From Pannonibacter sp. SL95 (GTDB taxonomy: Bacteria; Pseudomonadota; Alphaproteobacteria; Rhizobiales; Stappiaceae): a stretch of 64,000 nucleotides of DNA. Under the pieces are notes generated by a model. The model saw only the letters and a program-made list of their open reading frames with translations, ran no database searches and was not told the DNA's origin. Location of the stretch: positions 242,501 to 306,500 of the forward strand of contig NZ_JAPPRC010000004.1 of the NCBI RefSeq assembly GCF_026672425.1, in the 5' to 3' direction. This document shows, in pieces, positions 8,696 through 20,017 of this stretch. The translations under genes and the position numbers were made by a program. Position 1 is the first letter of the stretch, and each line of letters begins with the position of its first letter.

Positions 8696-9151
8696 TCAGA
8701 CGGGTATGCCGAGCTCTTCGGCCACCCGCCGCGCGCCTTGCTCGACCATGGCAAACACCGCCTCGAAACCATCCGCTCCGCCATAGTAGGGATCGGGAAC
8801 ATCACGAGGCGGCGCATCCAGAAACAGCCGCACCTTTGCCGTTGCCCGTGCCGGGGCCATGCGCCGCAGGTCGGACAGATTGCTGCCGTCCATGGCCAGA
8901 ATGACGTCGAAGCGGGTGAAGTCCGCAGCAACGACCTGACGCGCCCGCTGACTGGAAATGTCGATACCATGGCGCGCGGCAACCGCCACGGAGCGCGGAT
9001 CGGGGCCTTCGCCCTGATGCCAGGCGCCCGTGCCGGCCGAATCGATCACCAGCATCTCGCCGGCATGGTGCCGGGTGAGATGGCGAAAGACGCCCTCGGC
9101 CAGGGGCGAGCGGCAGATGTTGCCAAGGCAAACGAAGAGAACAGCAGGCAT
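8696..9151 (-). CDS. low-molecular-weight protein tyrosine phosphatase
   Basis: This 151-residue enzyme dephosphorylates protein phosphotyrosine or related small substrates. It opens with [18 protein letters not shown], which contains the CX5R catalytic loop with nucleophile Cys and Arg, and ends with the general acid region DPYYGG. The length is typical. The ATG at 9151 places the loop at residues 8-14; longer upstream reading is not family sequence. It is divergent from the pterin dehydratase gene, with 94 bases between. Confidence 0.92.
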   Translation of the reverse strand: MPAVLFVCLGNICRSPLAEGVFRHLTRHHAGEMLVIDSAGTGAWHQGEGPDPRSVAVAARHGIDISSQRARQVVAADFTRFDVILAMDGSNLSDLRRMAPARATAKVRLFLDAPPRDVPDPYYGGADGFEAVFAMVEQGARRVAEELGIPV

Positions 9152-9245
9152 GGGAGCCCCCGGCTGGCAGGCGGTGGTGTCGGGCCCTATATTCGACCGG
9201 GCCACTGACAAATGGCAACCGCAAGCCGCACAAGGACCGACGACG

Positions 9246-9551
9246 ATGGCGACCCGCCTGACACCTGACGCAAGCTCCGCAGCGCTGAGCGGATTGACTG
9301 GCTGGACTTTGGCCGATCCACGGGAAGCCATCAGCCGCCGCTTCGTGTTCTCCGACTTTACCGCAGCCTTTGCCTTCATGACCCAGGTGGCGCTGGTGGC
9401 CGAAAAGATGGACCACCATCCAGAATGGTCAAATGTCTACCGGACTGTCGACATCACGTTGACGACCCATGACGCGGGCGGACTGACCGAACTGGATGTT
9501 GCGCTGGCAAAGTCGATTGACCGGATCGCTGCCGCCCACGGCGCGCGCTAG
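9246..9551 (+). CDS. 4a-hydroxytetrahydrobiopterin dehydratase
   Basis: This 101-residue protein is a pterin-4-alpha-carbinolamine dehydratase (PhhB/PCD family), which dehydrates the carbinolamine formed by pterin-dependent hydroxylases. The catalytic motif HHPEWSNVY with the His pair is at residues 60-68, after [19 protein letters not shown]. No phenylalanine hydroxylase gene lies next to it. In bacteria without that pathway the family has also been linked to molybdopterin and other pterin metabolism. The ATG at 9246 gives the family length. Confidence 0.92.
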   Translation: MATRLTPDASSAALSGLTGWTLADPREAISRRFVFSDFTAAFAFMTQVALVAEKMDHHPEWSNVYRTVDITLTTHDAGGLTELDVALAKSIDRIAAAHGAR

Positions 9552-9568
9552 GCCGAGCTGACGAAGAG

Positions 9569-9805
9569 TCAGCTGCGCTCACCACGGGCAATGACAAAGC
9601 GCGCCAGGTCCTCGAGCCTCTCGACCGAGACGAGGCGATGGCCGTCCTCGTTGCACATGTGCGGAATGTCGAGCACCGCCATGGGATCATTCGCCTCGAC
9701 GACGAGCAGCGCGCCAGGCGCCAGCGCCTTCAGCGCCTGGCGCGCGCGCAGCACGGGAAGCGGGCACTTGAGCCCCTTGAGATCGAGAACGACTTCAGCT
9801 GTCAT
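9569..9805 (-). CDS. TusA-like sulfurtransferase (SirA/YeeD family)
   Basis: This 78-residue protein is a small sulfur-carrier of the TusA family. The CPxP motif occurs in LKGLKCPLPVLRAR near residue 14, where the Cys would carry a persulfide. True TusA helps 2-thiolation of tRNA wobble uridine, but many alphaproteobacterial copies have other sulfur-relay roles. No other sulfur-relay genes (tusBCDE, dsrE) are nearby, so I do not assign tusA itself. It lies tail to tail with the dehydratase gene (17 bases apart) and its ATG at 9805 is 59 bases from the divergent DUF924 gene. Confidence 0.88.
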   Translation of the reverse strand: MTAEVVLDLKGLKCPLPVLRARQALKALAPGALLVVEANDPMAVLDIPHMCNEDGHRLVSVERLEDLARFVIARGERS

Positions 9806-9864
9806 GCGCCTGTTCTGGGCAAGCACTCCGGCCCCGTCAAGCATCTGCACAAAAGGAAACCTGC

Positions 9865-10422
9865 ATGTCCACGTCGCCAACTGCCGCCAACCCGATCGAT
9901 GTGCTGGATTTCTGGTGGCAGGCAGGGCCGGAAAAATGGTTTGCCCGCAGCGAGGCCTTCGACACAGCCATTCGCGAAAGGTTCCTGGCGCTGATGGAGG
10001 CCGCAAGGGCCGGCGATCTGGATGACTGGGCCGGCACACCGCATGGCGCCCTCGCCCTGCTGATCCTCACAGACCAGTTCCCGCGCAACGTGTTCCGCAA
10101 TGACCCGCGCGCGTTTGCGGCGGATGCGAAGGCCGTTGAGCTGGCAGACCTTGCACTGGAGCGGGGCTTTGACCGCGCCTTCCCGAAAGCCGTGCGGGTG
10201 TTCTTCTACCTGCCCTATGAGCACGCCGAGGACATCGGGCTGCAGGAAAAGGCCGTTGACCTGTGCCGGCGCACCGGAGAGCAGACCTATTTTCATTATG
10301 CCCTGCTGCACATGGATGTGATCCGCCGCTTCGGCAGGTTTCCCCACCGCAACGCGGTGCTTGGACGCGCGACGACGGATGCAGAAGCCGCCTATCTCGC
10401 GGATGGCGGCTTCTCTGCGTGA
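9865..10422 (+). CDS. DUF924 family protein
   Basis: This 185-residue protein matches the DUF924 family of unknown function. It opens with VLDFWWQAGPEKWF and has LILTDQFPRNVFRNDPRAFA near residue 70, VFFYLPYEHAED near residue 115 and HMDVIRRFGRFPHRNAVLGR near residue 150, all diagnostic of the family. The fold is mostly helical, of tetratricopeptide type. No membrane segment or signal peptide is seen. The stretch downstream is non-coding. Confidence 0.9.
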   Translation: MSTSPTAANPIDVLDFWWQAGPEKWFARSEAFDTAIRERFLALMEAARAGDLDDWAGTPHGALALLILTDQFPRNVFRNDPRAFAADAKAVELADLALERGFDRAFPKAVRVFFYLPYEHAEDIGLQEKAVDLCRRTGEQTYFHYALLHMDVIRRFGRFPHRNAVLGRATTDAEAAYLADGGFSA

Positions 10423-10690
10423 GCGTGGGATTTCGCCCAAATCTTGAGCACGCATAAAGATGATTCATCGTTTGATGAATTTATAGGCAGTATTGGTCGC
10501 TTGATCTGGTGCCTGGCACCCGCCGGCAATCCGCCGGCGGATTGCCGGAATGAATGCATCCAGTGGACAATCTCTGCGTCGGTTCAAAAGCTTAGATACG
10601 GTTTCACTGTCTCGGACAGCCCGCATACGTGGTCTCTTTTGCGCGGGAACCAGGATCCTGCATGGTGAATACCGACGGGATTCCTGCCGC

Positions 10691-10731
10691 TGCTTAGAAA
10701 AAAAGCACGCCACCTGCGCCATTCTTTTGCA
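10691..10731 (+). promoter_or_regulatory. possible NtrC binding sites upstream of glnK
   Basis: Two 17-base dyads with TGC at the left and GCA at the right, TGCTTAGAAAAAAAGCA (10691-10707) and TGCGCCATTCTTTTGCA (10715-10731), lie 24 bases apart and about 90-125 bases upstream of the -24/-12 promoter. That position and spacing fit NtrC enhancer sites, but the inner bases match the TGCACC/GGTGCA consensus only partly. Confidence 0.3.
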
Positions 10732-10816
10732 ATGCAACAGACCGCACACCTGCGCATCGCCAAGCTGCGCGTCAAAACCCGCAGAAACCCTCACCTTTTC
10801 CCCTCTCCCGGCAAAG

Positions 10817-10832
10817 TGGCACGGTCCTTGTT
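10817..10832 (+). promoter_or_regulatory. sigma-54 (-24/-12) promoter of glnK-amtB
   Basis: TGGCACGGTCCTTGTT matches the RpoN consensus TGGCAC-N5-TTGCW with the right 12-base spacing of the GG and GC elements; the only change is GT for GC at -12. Transcription would start near 10843, giving a leader of about 120 bases before glnK. Sigma-54 with NtrC control of glnK-amtB under nitrogen limitation is well known in proteobacteria, so site and context agree. Confidence 0.82.
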
Positions 10833-10891
10833 TAAAGGAAGATGAAGCCGGCCCGACCCTGGGTGGCTGTCGAGAGGCAAAAGCCCGCTGA

Positions 10892-11302
<411 letters not shown>

Positions 11303-11407
11303 CCTGAGGCGGCCGCAGCGCGGCCGCGCATCGTGGCTCGCAGCCGGGGGGCCGGACGAGCCGACCGGGACCGACCCACGCAACGATACACTTTCGAGAG
11401 GATCTCC

Positions 11408-12805
11408 ATGAAGTACCTGAAGCCTCTGTTTGCAGCCGCGCCACTGGCGCTGATGGCTGGCGCGGCCTTCGCGCAGGAAGCCGCCGCTGCTCCCGTGCCC
11501 GACAAGGGCGACACCACCTGGATGCTGGTGTCCACCATCCTCGTCATCCTCATGACCATTCCGGGCCTGGCCCTGTTCTACGGCGGCCTGGTGCGGGCGA
11601 AGAACATCCTGTCCGTGCTGATGCAGGTGTTCATCGGCTTCTCGCTGATCTCCATCCTGTGGGTCGCCTTCGGCTACTCCCTCGCCTTCACCGGTGCAGC
11701 CACCTCTGAAGAAGTCGGCTTCCTGACCCCGTTCATCGGCGGCCTGTCCAAGGCGTTCCTCGCCGGCGTTGACGAGACGACCGTGGTGGAAACCTTCTCC
11801 CAGGGCGTCGTCATTCCGGAAATCACCTTCGTGATCTTCCAGCTGACCTTCGCAGCCATCACCCCGGCCCTCATCGTCGGTGCAACCGCCGAACGCATGA
11901 AGTTCTCGTCCGTGCTGGTGTTCCTGACGATCTGGTTCATCTTCTCCTACCTGCCGATGGCCCACATGGTCTGGTGGTGGGGCGGCCCGTCGGCCTATGC
12001 GGCTCCGACCGGTTACCTCTTCGGCGTGGGCGCAATCGACTTCGCCGGTGGCACCGTGGTGCACATCAACGCCGGTATCGCCGGTCTGGTTGCGGCCATC
12101 ATGGTCGGCCCGCGCGTTGGCTACGGCCGCGAGAACATGGCTCCGCACAACCTCGTCTGGACCCTCGTCGGCGCTTGCCTGCTGTGGGTGGGCTGGTTCG
12201 GCTTCAACGCCGGCTCCAACCTGGAAGCCAACGGCATTGCCGGTGAAGCCATCCTGAACACGATCGTCGCGACCGGCGCTGCCGCGATGACCTGGTGCTT
12301 CATCGAATGGCTGACCCGTGGCCACGCTTCGGCCCTCGGCGCTGCCTCGGGTGCGGTTGCTGGTCTGGTTGCCGTCACCCCGGCCTCCGGCTTTGCCGGC
12401 CCGATGGGCTCGATCGTCATCGGCGTCGTTGCCGGCGCCGTCTGCCTGTGGGCTGTGGTGTGGCTGAAGGCCAAGCTGAAGTATGACGACAGCCTGGACG
12501 TCTTCGGCGTGCATGGCGTGGGCGGCATTGTCGGCGCAATCCTCACCGGCATCTTCGCGGCCCCGGCCCTCGGCGGCAACGGCATTATGGACTACTCGGT
12601 CGTCCCGGCGGTCGTTGCCCCGTATGACATGGGCGGCCAGGTGTTCAAGCAGGTCTGGGCTGTGCTCGTCTGCGTGATCTGGTCCGGCATTGTCTCGGCT
12701 GTTGCTCTGACCATCATCAAGTCCACCATGGGCCTGCGTGTTGCGGAAGCTGCCGAACGCGAAGGTCTCGACATCACCACCCACGGCGAACGCGCCTACA
12801 ACTGA
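11408..12805 (+). CDS. amtB: ammonium transporter AmtB
   Basis: This 465-residue inner-membrane protein is a trimeric ammonium channel of the Amt/Rh family. A signal peptide is likely to be cleaved after AFA (residue ~22), leaving an acidic periplasmic start. Eleven membrane segments follow, with the twin pore histidines in VVHINAGIAG and DVFGVHGVGGIVGA, and the C-terminal tail that GlnK contacts. GAGAGGATCTCC precedes the ATG at 11408. It is co-transcribed with glnK, and a strong terminator follows at 12899. Confidence 0.96.
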   Translation: MKYLKPLFAAAPLALMAGAAFAQEAAAAPVPDKGDTTWMLVSTILVILMTIPGLALFYGGLVRAKNILSVLMQVFIGFSLISILWVAFGYSLAFTGAATSEEVGFLTPFIGGLSKAFLAGVDETTVVETFSQGVVIPEITFVIFQLTFAAITPALIVGATAERMKFSSVLVFLTIWFIFSYLPMAHMVWWWGGPSAYAAPTGYLFGVGAIDFAGGTVVHINAGIAGLVAAIMVGPRVGYGRENMAPHNLVWTLVGACLLWVGWFGFNAGSNLEANGIAGEAILNTIVATGAAAMTWCFIEWLTRGHASALGAASGAVAGLVAVTPASGFAGPMGSIVIGVVAGAVCLWAVVWLKAKLKYDDSLDVFGVHGVGGIVGAILTGIFAAPALGGNGIMDYSVVPAVVAPYDMGGQVFKQVWAVLVCVIWSGIVSAVALTIIKSTMGLRVAEAAEREGLDITTHGERAYN

Positions 12806-12898
12806 CAAGGCCCGGGGCAGCCTGACAGCTGCCCCGTCCCTCCGCATGGCGGACAGAATTTACCTCCCAAGCGAATGGTCGCTAGCCGACCTCACCTT

Positions 12899-12928
12899 GA
12901 ACCCGGGGCCCGCCCCGGGTTCTTTTTT
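12899..12928 (+). terminator. rho-independent terminator after amtB
   Basis: A 10-base perfect stem GAACCCGGGG / CCCCGGGTTC with loop CCCG is followed directly by six T residues (12923-12928). It ends the glnK-amtB transcript. A weaker GGGGCAG/CTGCCCC stem lies closer to the amtB stop, without a T run. Confidence 0.88.
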
Positions 12929-12970
12929 GGCAGGCCTGGTCGGACGGGCACAAAGCCAGCGGCAATCCGC

Positions 12971-13005
12971 AAAGCAAAAAGGCCGCCCCTTCCGGGGCGG
13001 CCTTT
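12971..13005 (-). terminator. rho-independent terminator of acnA
   Basis: A 12-base perfect stem AAAGGCCGCCCC / GGGGCGGCCTTT (12978-12989 and 12994-13005) has the loop TTCC. Read on the minus strand it is followed by a run of T (TTTTTGCTTTGC), just 22 bases after the acnA stop, so it ends the acnA transcript. Confidence 0.85.
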
Positions 13006-13027
13006 GTCGTTGTGAACCGGCTTGCGC

Positions 13028-15706
<2,679 letters not shown>

Positions 15707-16179
15707 GACGTGCGCTCTCCTCTCAAGTCCGGCACAGGATCGGGAGTGAGCCTGCCCGGCGAACAAAGATCTCTGGTTCCCCGGTCCTTGCCGGGTTGAT
15801 CTGGCCTCTTGTCGGGCCTTGCGCGCTTTTGCGCTGCGGACATATCTGGGCGCATCTTGCGCGCGCAACAAGGTGAATGCCACCCTGTCCCTATAGCGAA
15901 TTTCCGCTGGAGCGGCCAGCATCCGGCATTTGACTGCGCCGCCCCGCCCTGCCGGGGCGACGCACCCATGTCATGCTTTTTTCAGATATTTAGGGCTCAG
16001 TTTTTCTGAACAAACCCGATTCATGCAGAAGGAATGCAATCAGGCGAGATCGGCGGCAAACGGTCGAAACGATATTGCATACGATTGTATACGGCCTTAA
16101 AATCGCAGCAACCCTACCTGCCCTGGCTGGCACGCCAACGGGGGCAGATCCCAACAATAATCAAAACTCCAGGACCATC
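15707..16179. other. divergent acnA-acnB intergenic region
   Basis: These 473 bases separate the two aconitase genes and must hold both promoters. I see no gene in it. The left part is GC-rich; the right part (15970-16110) is AT-richer and contains the candidate acnB promoter. No clear -35/-10 pair for acnA stands out. Confidence 0.6.
16075..16103 (+). promoter_or_regulatory. acnB: candidate acnB promoter with tandem 10-base repeat
   Basis: TTGCAT (16075-16080) and TAAAAT (16098-16103) are spaced by 17 bases and match the sigma-70 -35 and -10 boxes in four and five positions. The -35 box starts a direct repeat, TTGCATACGA TTGTATACGG (16075-16094), whose second unit holds the palindrome GTATAC. 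A repeat of one helical turn inside a promoter suggests a regulator site; GntR-type regulators often bind around GTATAC. The regulator is unknown. Confidence 0.4.
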
Positions 16180-18972
16180 ATGAGCTTGTACAACGACTAC
16201 CTGAAAGAGATCGAAGCGCGGAAGGCCCAGGGCCTGCATCCCAAGCCCATCGAGGACGCCGCGCTGCTCAGCGAAGTGATCGGCCACATCAAGGATCTTG
16301 GCAGCGAGCACCGCGCCGATTGCCTCAAGTACTTCATCTACAACACCATTCCCGGCACCACGACCGCGGCTGGCGAAAAGGCGGAGTTCCTGAAGCAGAT
16401 CATCCTCGGCAGCGAAAAGGTCGCCGAAATCTCCCGCGCCTTCGCCTTCGAGCTGCTGTCGCACATGAAGGGTGGCCCGTCGATCAAGGTGCTGCTGGAT
16501 CTGGCGCTGGGTGACGATGCCTCGATCGCCCGCGACGCTGCAGAAGTGCTGAAGACGCAGGTCTTCCTCTATGCTGCCGACACGGACCGCCTGAAGGCGG
16601 CGTTTGATGCCGGCAACCCGGTCGTCCGGGACATCCTGGAGAGCTACGCCAAGGCCGAATTCTTCACCAAGCTTCCGGAGATCGAGGACGAGATCAAGGT
16701 CGTGACCTATATCGCCGCTGAGGGCGATATCTCCACCGACCTCCTGTCGCCGGGCAACCAGGCGCATTCCCGCTCTGACCGCGAGCTGCACGGCAAGTGC
16801 ATGATGACCGAGGCCGCGCAGGCTGAAATCCGGGCGCTGCAGGCGCAGCATCCCGACAAGCGCGTCATGATGATCGCCGAAAAGGGCACCATGGGCGTCG
16901 GCTCCTCGCGCATGTCCGGCGTCAACAACGTGGCGCTGTGGACCGGCAAGCAGGCCAGCCCCTATGTTCCCTTCGTCAACATCGCTCCGGTCGTCGCCGG
17001 CACCAACGGCATTTCGCCGATCTTCCTGACCACGGTCGACGTGACCGGCGGCATCGGCATTGACCTGAAGAACTGGGTCAAGAAGCTGGACGAGAACGGC
17101 AATCCGATCATCGACAACGCCGGCAACCCGATCCTGGTGCAGAAGTACTCGGTCGACACCGGCACCGTGCTGAAGATCAACACCAAGACGAAGAAGCTGC
17201 TGAGCGAAGACGGCAGCGAAGAGCTGGCCGATGTCGCCGCCTCGTTCCGTCCGCAGAAGGTCGAATCGATGCGCGCTGGCGGCTCCTACGCCATCGTCTT
17301 CGGCAAGAAGCTGCAGACCTTTGCCGCCCAGACCCTCGGCATCGAGGCACCGGTCGTGTTCTCGCCCGCCAAGGAAGTCTCCCATCCGGACCAGGGCCTG
17401 ACCGCCGTCGAGAAGATCTTCAACCGCAATGCCGTCGGCGTTGCGCCGGGCAAGGTGCTGCATGCCGGCTCCGACGTGCGCGTGCGCGTCAACATCGTCG
17501 GTTCGCAGGACACCACCGGCCTGATGACGGCGCAGGAACTGGAAGCGATGGCCGCCACGGTCATCTCGCCGCTGGTGGATGGTGCCTATCAGTCCGGCTG
17601 CCACACCGCATCGGTCTGGGATCTGAAGGCGCAGGCCAACATCCCGAAACTGATGAGCTTCATGCACAAGTTCGGCCTGATCACCGCGCGTGACCCGAAG
17701 GGCGCCTATCACTCCATGACGGACGTGATCCACAAGGTGCTCAACGACATCACCGTGGATGACTGGGACATCATCATCGGCGGCGATTCGCACACCCGCA
17801 TGTCCAAGGGCGTCGCCTTCGGCGCCGACTCCGGCACCGTGGCCCTGGCCCTGGCGACCGGCGAGGCGACCATGCCGATCCCGGACTCGGTCAAGGTGGT
17901 GTTCAAGGGCACCATGAAGGACCATGTCGACTTCCGTGACGTGGTTCACGCCACCCAGGCCCAGATGCTGAAGCAGTTCGGCGACAACGTCTTCCAGGGC
18001 CGCGTCATCGAAGTGCACATCGGCACGCTGCTGGCCGACCAGGCCTTCACCTTCACCGACTGGTCCGCCGAGATGAAGGCCAAGGCCTCCATCTGCATCT
18101 CCGATGACGCGACCCTGATCGGCTCGCTGGAGCTGGCCAAGTCGCGCATCCAGGTGATGATCGACAAGGGCATGGACAACGACGCGAAGGTGCTTCAGGG
18201 CCTGATCGACAAGGCCGACAAGCGTATCGCCGAGATCCGTTCCGGCGAAAAGCCGGCCCTGGCTCCGGACGAGAACGCCAAGTACTTCGCTGAAGTTGTT
18301 GTCGACCTCGACCAGATCGATGAGCCGATGATCGCCGACCCGGACGTCAACAACCCGGATGTGTCCAAGCGCTACACCCACGACACGATCCGTCCGGTGT
18401 CCTACTACGGCGGCGAGAAGAAGGTCGATCTCGGCTTCGTCGGCTCCTGCATGGTGCACAAGGGCGACATGAAGATCGTCGCGCAGATGCTGAAGAACCT
18501 CGAGAAGGCCAATGGCAAGGTCGAGTTCAAGGCTCCGCTCGTCGTGGCCGCGCCGACCTACAACATCATCGACGAGCTGAAGGCCGAAGGCGACTGGGAC
18601 GTGCTGCAGAAGTACTCCGGCTTCGAGTTCGACGACAACGCGCCGAAGAACAAGGCCCGCACCGAATACGAGAACATCCTGTATCTCGAGCGCCCGGGCT
18701 GCAACCTCTGCATGGGCAACCAGGAAAAGGCCGAGAAGGGTGACACCGTTCTGGCCACCTCGACCCGCCTGTTCCAGGGCCGCGTCGTCGAAGACACCGC
18801 CGAGAAGAAGGGCGAGTCGCTGCTCGCCTCGACCCCGGTCGTCGTGCTGTCCGCCGTGCTGGGCCGCACCCCGAGCATCGACGAGTACAAGGCGGCCGTG
18901 GAAGGCATCGACCTGACCAAGTTCGCTCCGCCGCGCGAGAAGCTGGCAACGGCCCGCTCGGTCCACTTCTGA
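16180..18972 (+). CDS. acnB: aconitate hydratase B / 2-methylisocitrate dehydratase
   Basis: This 930-residue protein belongs to the AcnB family, which has the swivel domain and an extra HEAT-like domain at the N-terminus (here about residues 1-160). It catalyses citrate-isocitrate exchange and can hydrate 2-methylaconitate in the methylcitrate cycle. The 4Fe-4S ligands appear in FVGSCMVHKGD and RPGCNLCMGNQ near the C-terminus, and GGDSHTRMSKGVAFGADSGT is diagnostic. The ATG at 16180 is chosen since family sequence (MSLYNDYLKEIEARKAQGL) begins there. Codon choice looks strongly biased, as for a highly expressed gene. Most alphaproteobacteria rely on AcnA alone, so the neighbouring pair is notable. 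Confidence 0.95.
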   Translation: MSLYNDYLKEIEARKAQGLHPKPIEDAALLSEVIGHIKDLGSEHRADCLKYFIYNTIPGTTTAAGEKAEFLKQIILGSEKVAEISRAFAFELLSHMKGGPSIKVLLDLALGDDASIARDAAEVLKTQVFLYAADTDRLKAAFDAGNPVVRDILESYAKAEFFTKLPEIEDEIKVVTYIAAEGDISTDLLSPGNQAHSRSDRELHGKCMMTEAAQAEIRALQAQHPDKRVMMIAEKGTMGVGSSRMSGVNNVALWTGKQASPYVPFVNIAPVVAGTNGISPIFLTTVDVTGGIGIDLKNWVKKLDENGNPIIDNAGNPILVQKYSVDTGTVLKINTKTKKLLSEDGSEELADVAASFRPQKVESMRAGGSYAIVFGKKLQTFAAQTLGIEAPVVFSPAKEVSHPDQGLTAVEKIFNRNAVGVAPGKVLHAGSDVRVRVNIVGSQDTTGLMTAQELEAMAATVISPLVDGAYQSGCHTASVWDLKAQANIPKLMSFMHKFGLITARDPKGAYHSMTDVIHKVLNDITVDDWDIIIGGDSHTRMSKGVAFGADSGTVALALATGEATMPIPDSVKVVFKGTMKDHVDFRDVVHATQAQMLKQFGDNVFQGRVIEVHIGTLLADQAFTFTDWSAEMKAKASICISDDATLIGSLELAKSRIQVMIDKGMDNDAKVLQGLIDKADKRIAEIRSGEKPALAPDENAKYFAEVVVDLDQIDEPMIADPDVNNPDVSKRYTHDTIRPVSYYGGEKKVDLGFVGSCMVHKGDMKIVAQMLKNLEKANGKVEFKAPLVVAAPTYNIIDELKAEGDWDVLQKYSGFEFDDNAPKNKARTEYENILYLERPGCNLCMGNQEKAEKGDTVLATSTRLFQGRVVEDTAEKKGESLLASTPVVVLSAVLGRTPSIDEYKAAVEGIDLTKFAPPREKLATARSVHF

Positions 18973-18995
18973 CCGGACTGACAGTCTGACCCCGA

Positions 18996-19030
18996 CTGCG
19001 GCCGCCCACCCGGGCGGCCGCAGGTGTTTT
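18996..19030 (+). terminator. rho-independent terminator after acnB
   Basis: A 12-base perfect stem CTGCGGCCGCCC / GGGCGGCCGCAG (18996-19007 and 19012-19023) with the four-base loop ACCC is followed by GTGTTTT. It starts 24 bases after the acnB stop. Confidence 0.78.
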
Positions 19031-19048
19031 GGGGATGAGGCCGCAGTC

Positions 19049-19199
19049 CCCTCTCCCCCCTTGAGGGGGAGATGTCTGCGCCAGCAGACAGAGGGGGGTG
19101 TCAGCGCTTCAACGCAACGCCACCTTTGTAACCTGGGAAAGGCTCATACCCCCCTCTGCCCCCTGCCGGGGGCATCTCCCCCTCAAGGGGGGAGAGGAG
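19049..19199. repeat. paired inverted repetitive palindromic element
   Basis: Two ~50-base units face each other (19050-19099 and 19148-19199). Both share the ends CCTCTCCCCCCTTGAGGGGG and CAGAGGGGGGT (the right one read in reverse complement). The middles differ, yet each forms its own hairpin: TGTCTGC-GCCA-GCAGACA on the left, and a GCCCCC/GGGGGC stem on the right. This is the look of a dispersed palindromic element of the kind common between genes in alphaproteobacteria. Together the arms could form a ~150-base cruciform downstream of acnB. Confidence 0.75.
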
Positions 19200-19348
19200 T
19201 TGGGGCCAGACAGATGATCCAGCGCAAATGCTGCCCGCGAAACAATGGGCGATCAATGATGCCGCCTTCCCCTCTACGCAATACTCGCTGCTTGCCATCG
19301 TCCGGAGCCCACCCTAACAAGGATGGAACCAACCAGCGGAGCGCTCCC

Positions 19349-20017
19349 CTGAAGCTGATCGCCGAACATCTTGCCGTCGACCGGGGCGGACGACGGGTTT
19401 TTGCCGGGCTGGGCTTTACCCTGACTGCCGGCCACGCGCTGGTGATCACGGGAGCCAATGGCGTTGGCAAGTCGACGCTGCTGCGCACGCTGGCAGGGCT
19501 TGTCCCGGCGGGCGAAGGCGGTCTGACGCTGGAGGGCGGCGAGCCCGAGCGCAGTGTTGCCGAGCATGCCCACTATTTCGGCCATGACAGCGCGGTCAAA
19601 CGCGCGCTGACCGTGCTGGAAAACCTCGAGTTCTGGCGCGAGTTCACCGCTCCGGCGCGGCCTCTGGGCTTTGCGGGCAAGGCGCTGGCCTCGCGCGAGA
19701 TCCTGGACCGCCTCGGGATCGGCCACACGGTAAACCTTCCGGCCGCCTATCTCTCCGCCGGACAGACACGGCGCCTGGCGCTGGCCCGGCTGTTCGTCTC
19801 GCCGCGCCCGATCTGGCTGATGGATGAACCGACGTCCGCGCTGGATACGGCGTCGGAAGCGCAGTTGCTCGGCTTCATGAACGGACACCTTGCCGACGGC
19901 GGGCTGATCATCACGGCCACGCATTCAAGGCTGGCGCTGTCTCCCGCAGCGGCGTTGCACCTTTCGGCCGCAGTGGCCCCGGATGCACATGAGGACACAG
20001 AGGAGGAACCGGCATGA
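19349..20017 (+). CDS. ccmA: heme exporter ATP-binding protein CcmA
   Basis: This ~222-residue ABC ATPase works with CcmB in cytochrome c maturation, powering release of holo-CcmE from CcmCD. Walker A (GANGVGKSTL), the signature (YLSAGQTRRLALARL) and Walker B (IWLMDEPTSALD) are all present. The start is unclear: family sequence begins at KLIAEHLAVDRGGRRV, but no ATG or GTG lies there. A CTG at 19349 has GGAG seven bases before it; the nearest in-frame ATGs are at 19256 and 19259. The end overlaps ccmB by four bases (ATGA). Confidence 0.88.
   Translation: MKLIAEHLAVDRGGRRVFAGLGFTLTAGHALVITGANGVGKSTLLRTLAGLVPAGEGGLTLEGGEPERSVAEHAHYFGHDSAVKRALTVLENLEFWREFTAPARPLGFAGKALASREILDRLGIGHTVNLPAAYLSAGQTRRLALARLFVSPRPIWLMDEPTSALDTASEAQLLGFMNGHLADGGLIITATHSRLALSPAAALHLSAAVAPDAHEDTEEEPA

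Noticed and set aside
10444-10668. Short open frame upstream of glnK
   Set aside because: No ribosome site, no family match, and it lies in a regulatory gap with changing base composition.
16114-18966. Long open frame on the minus strand opposite acnB
   Set aside because: Same reason: it mirrors the biased codons of acnB and has no family-like motifs.
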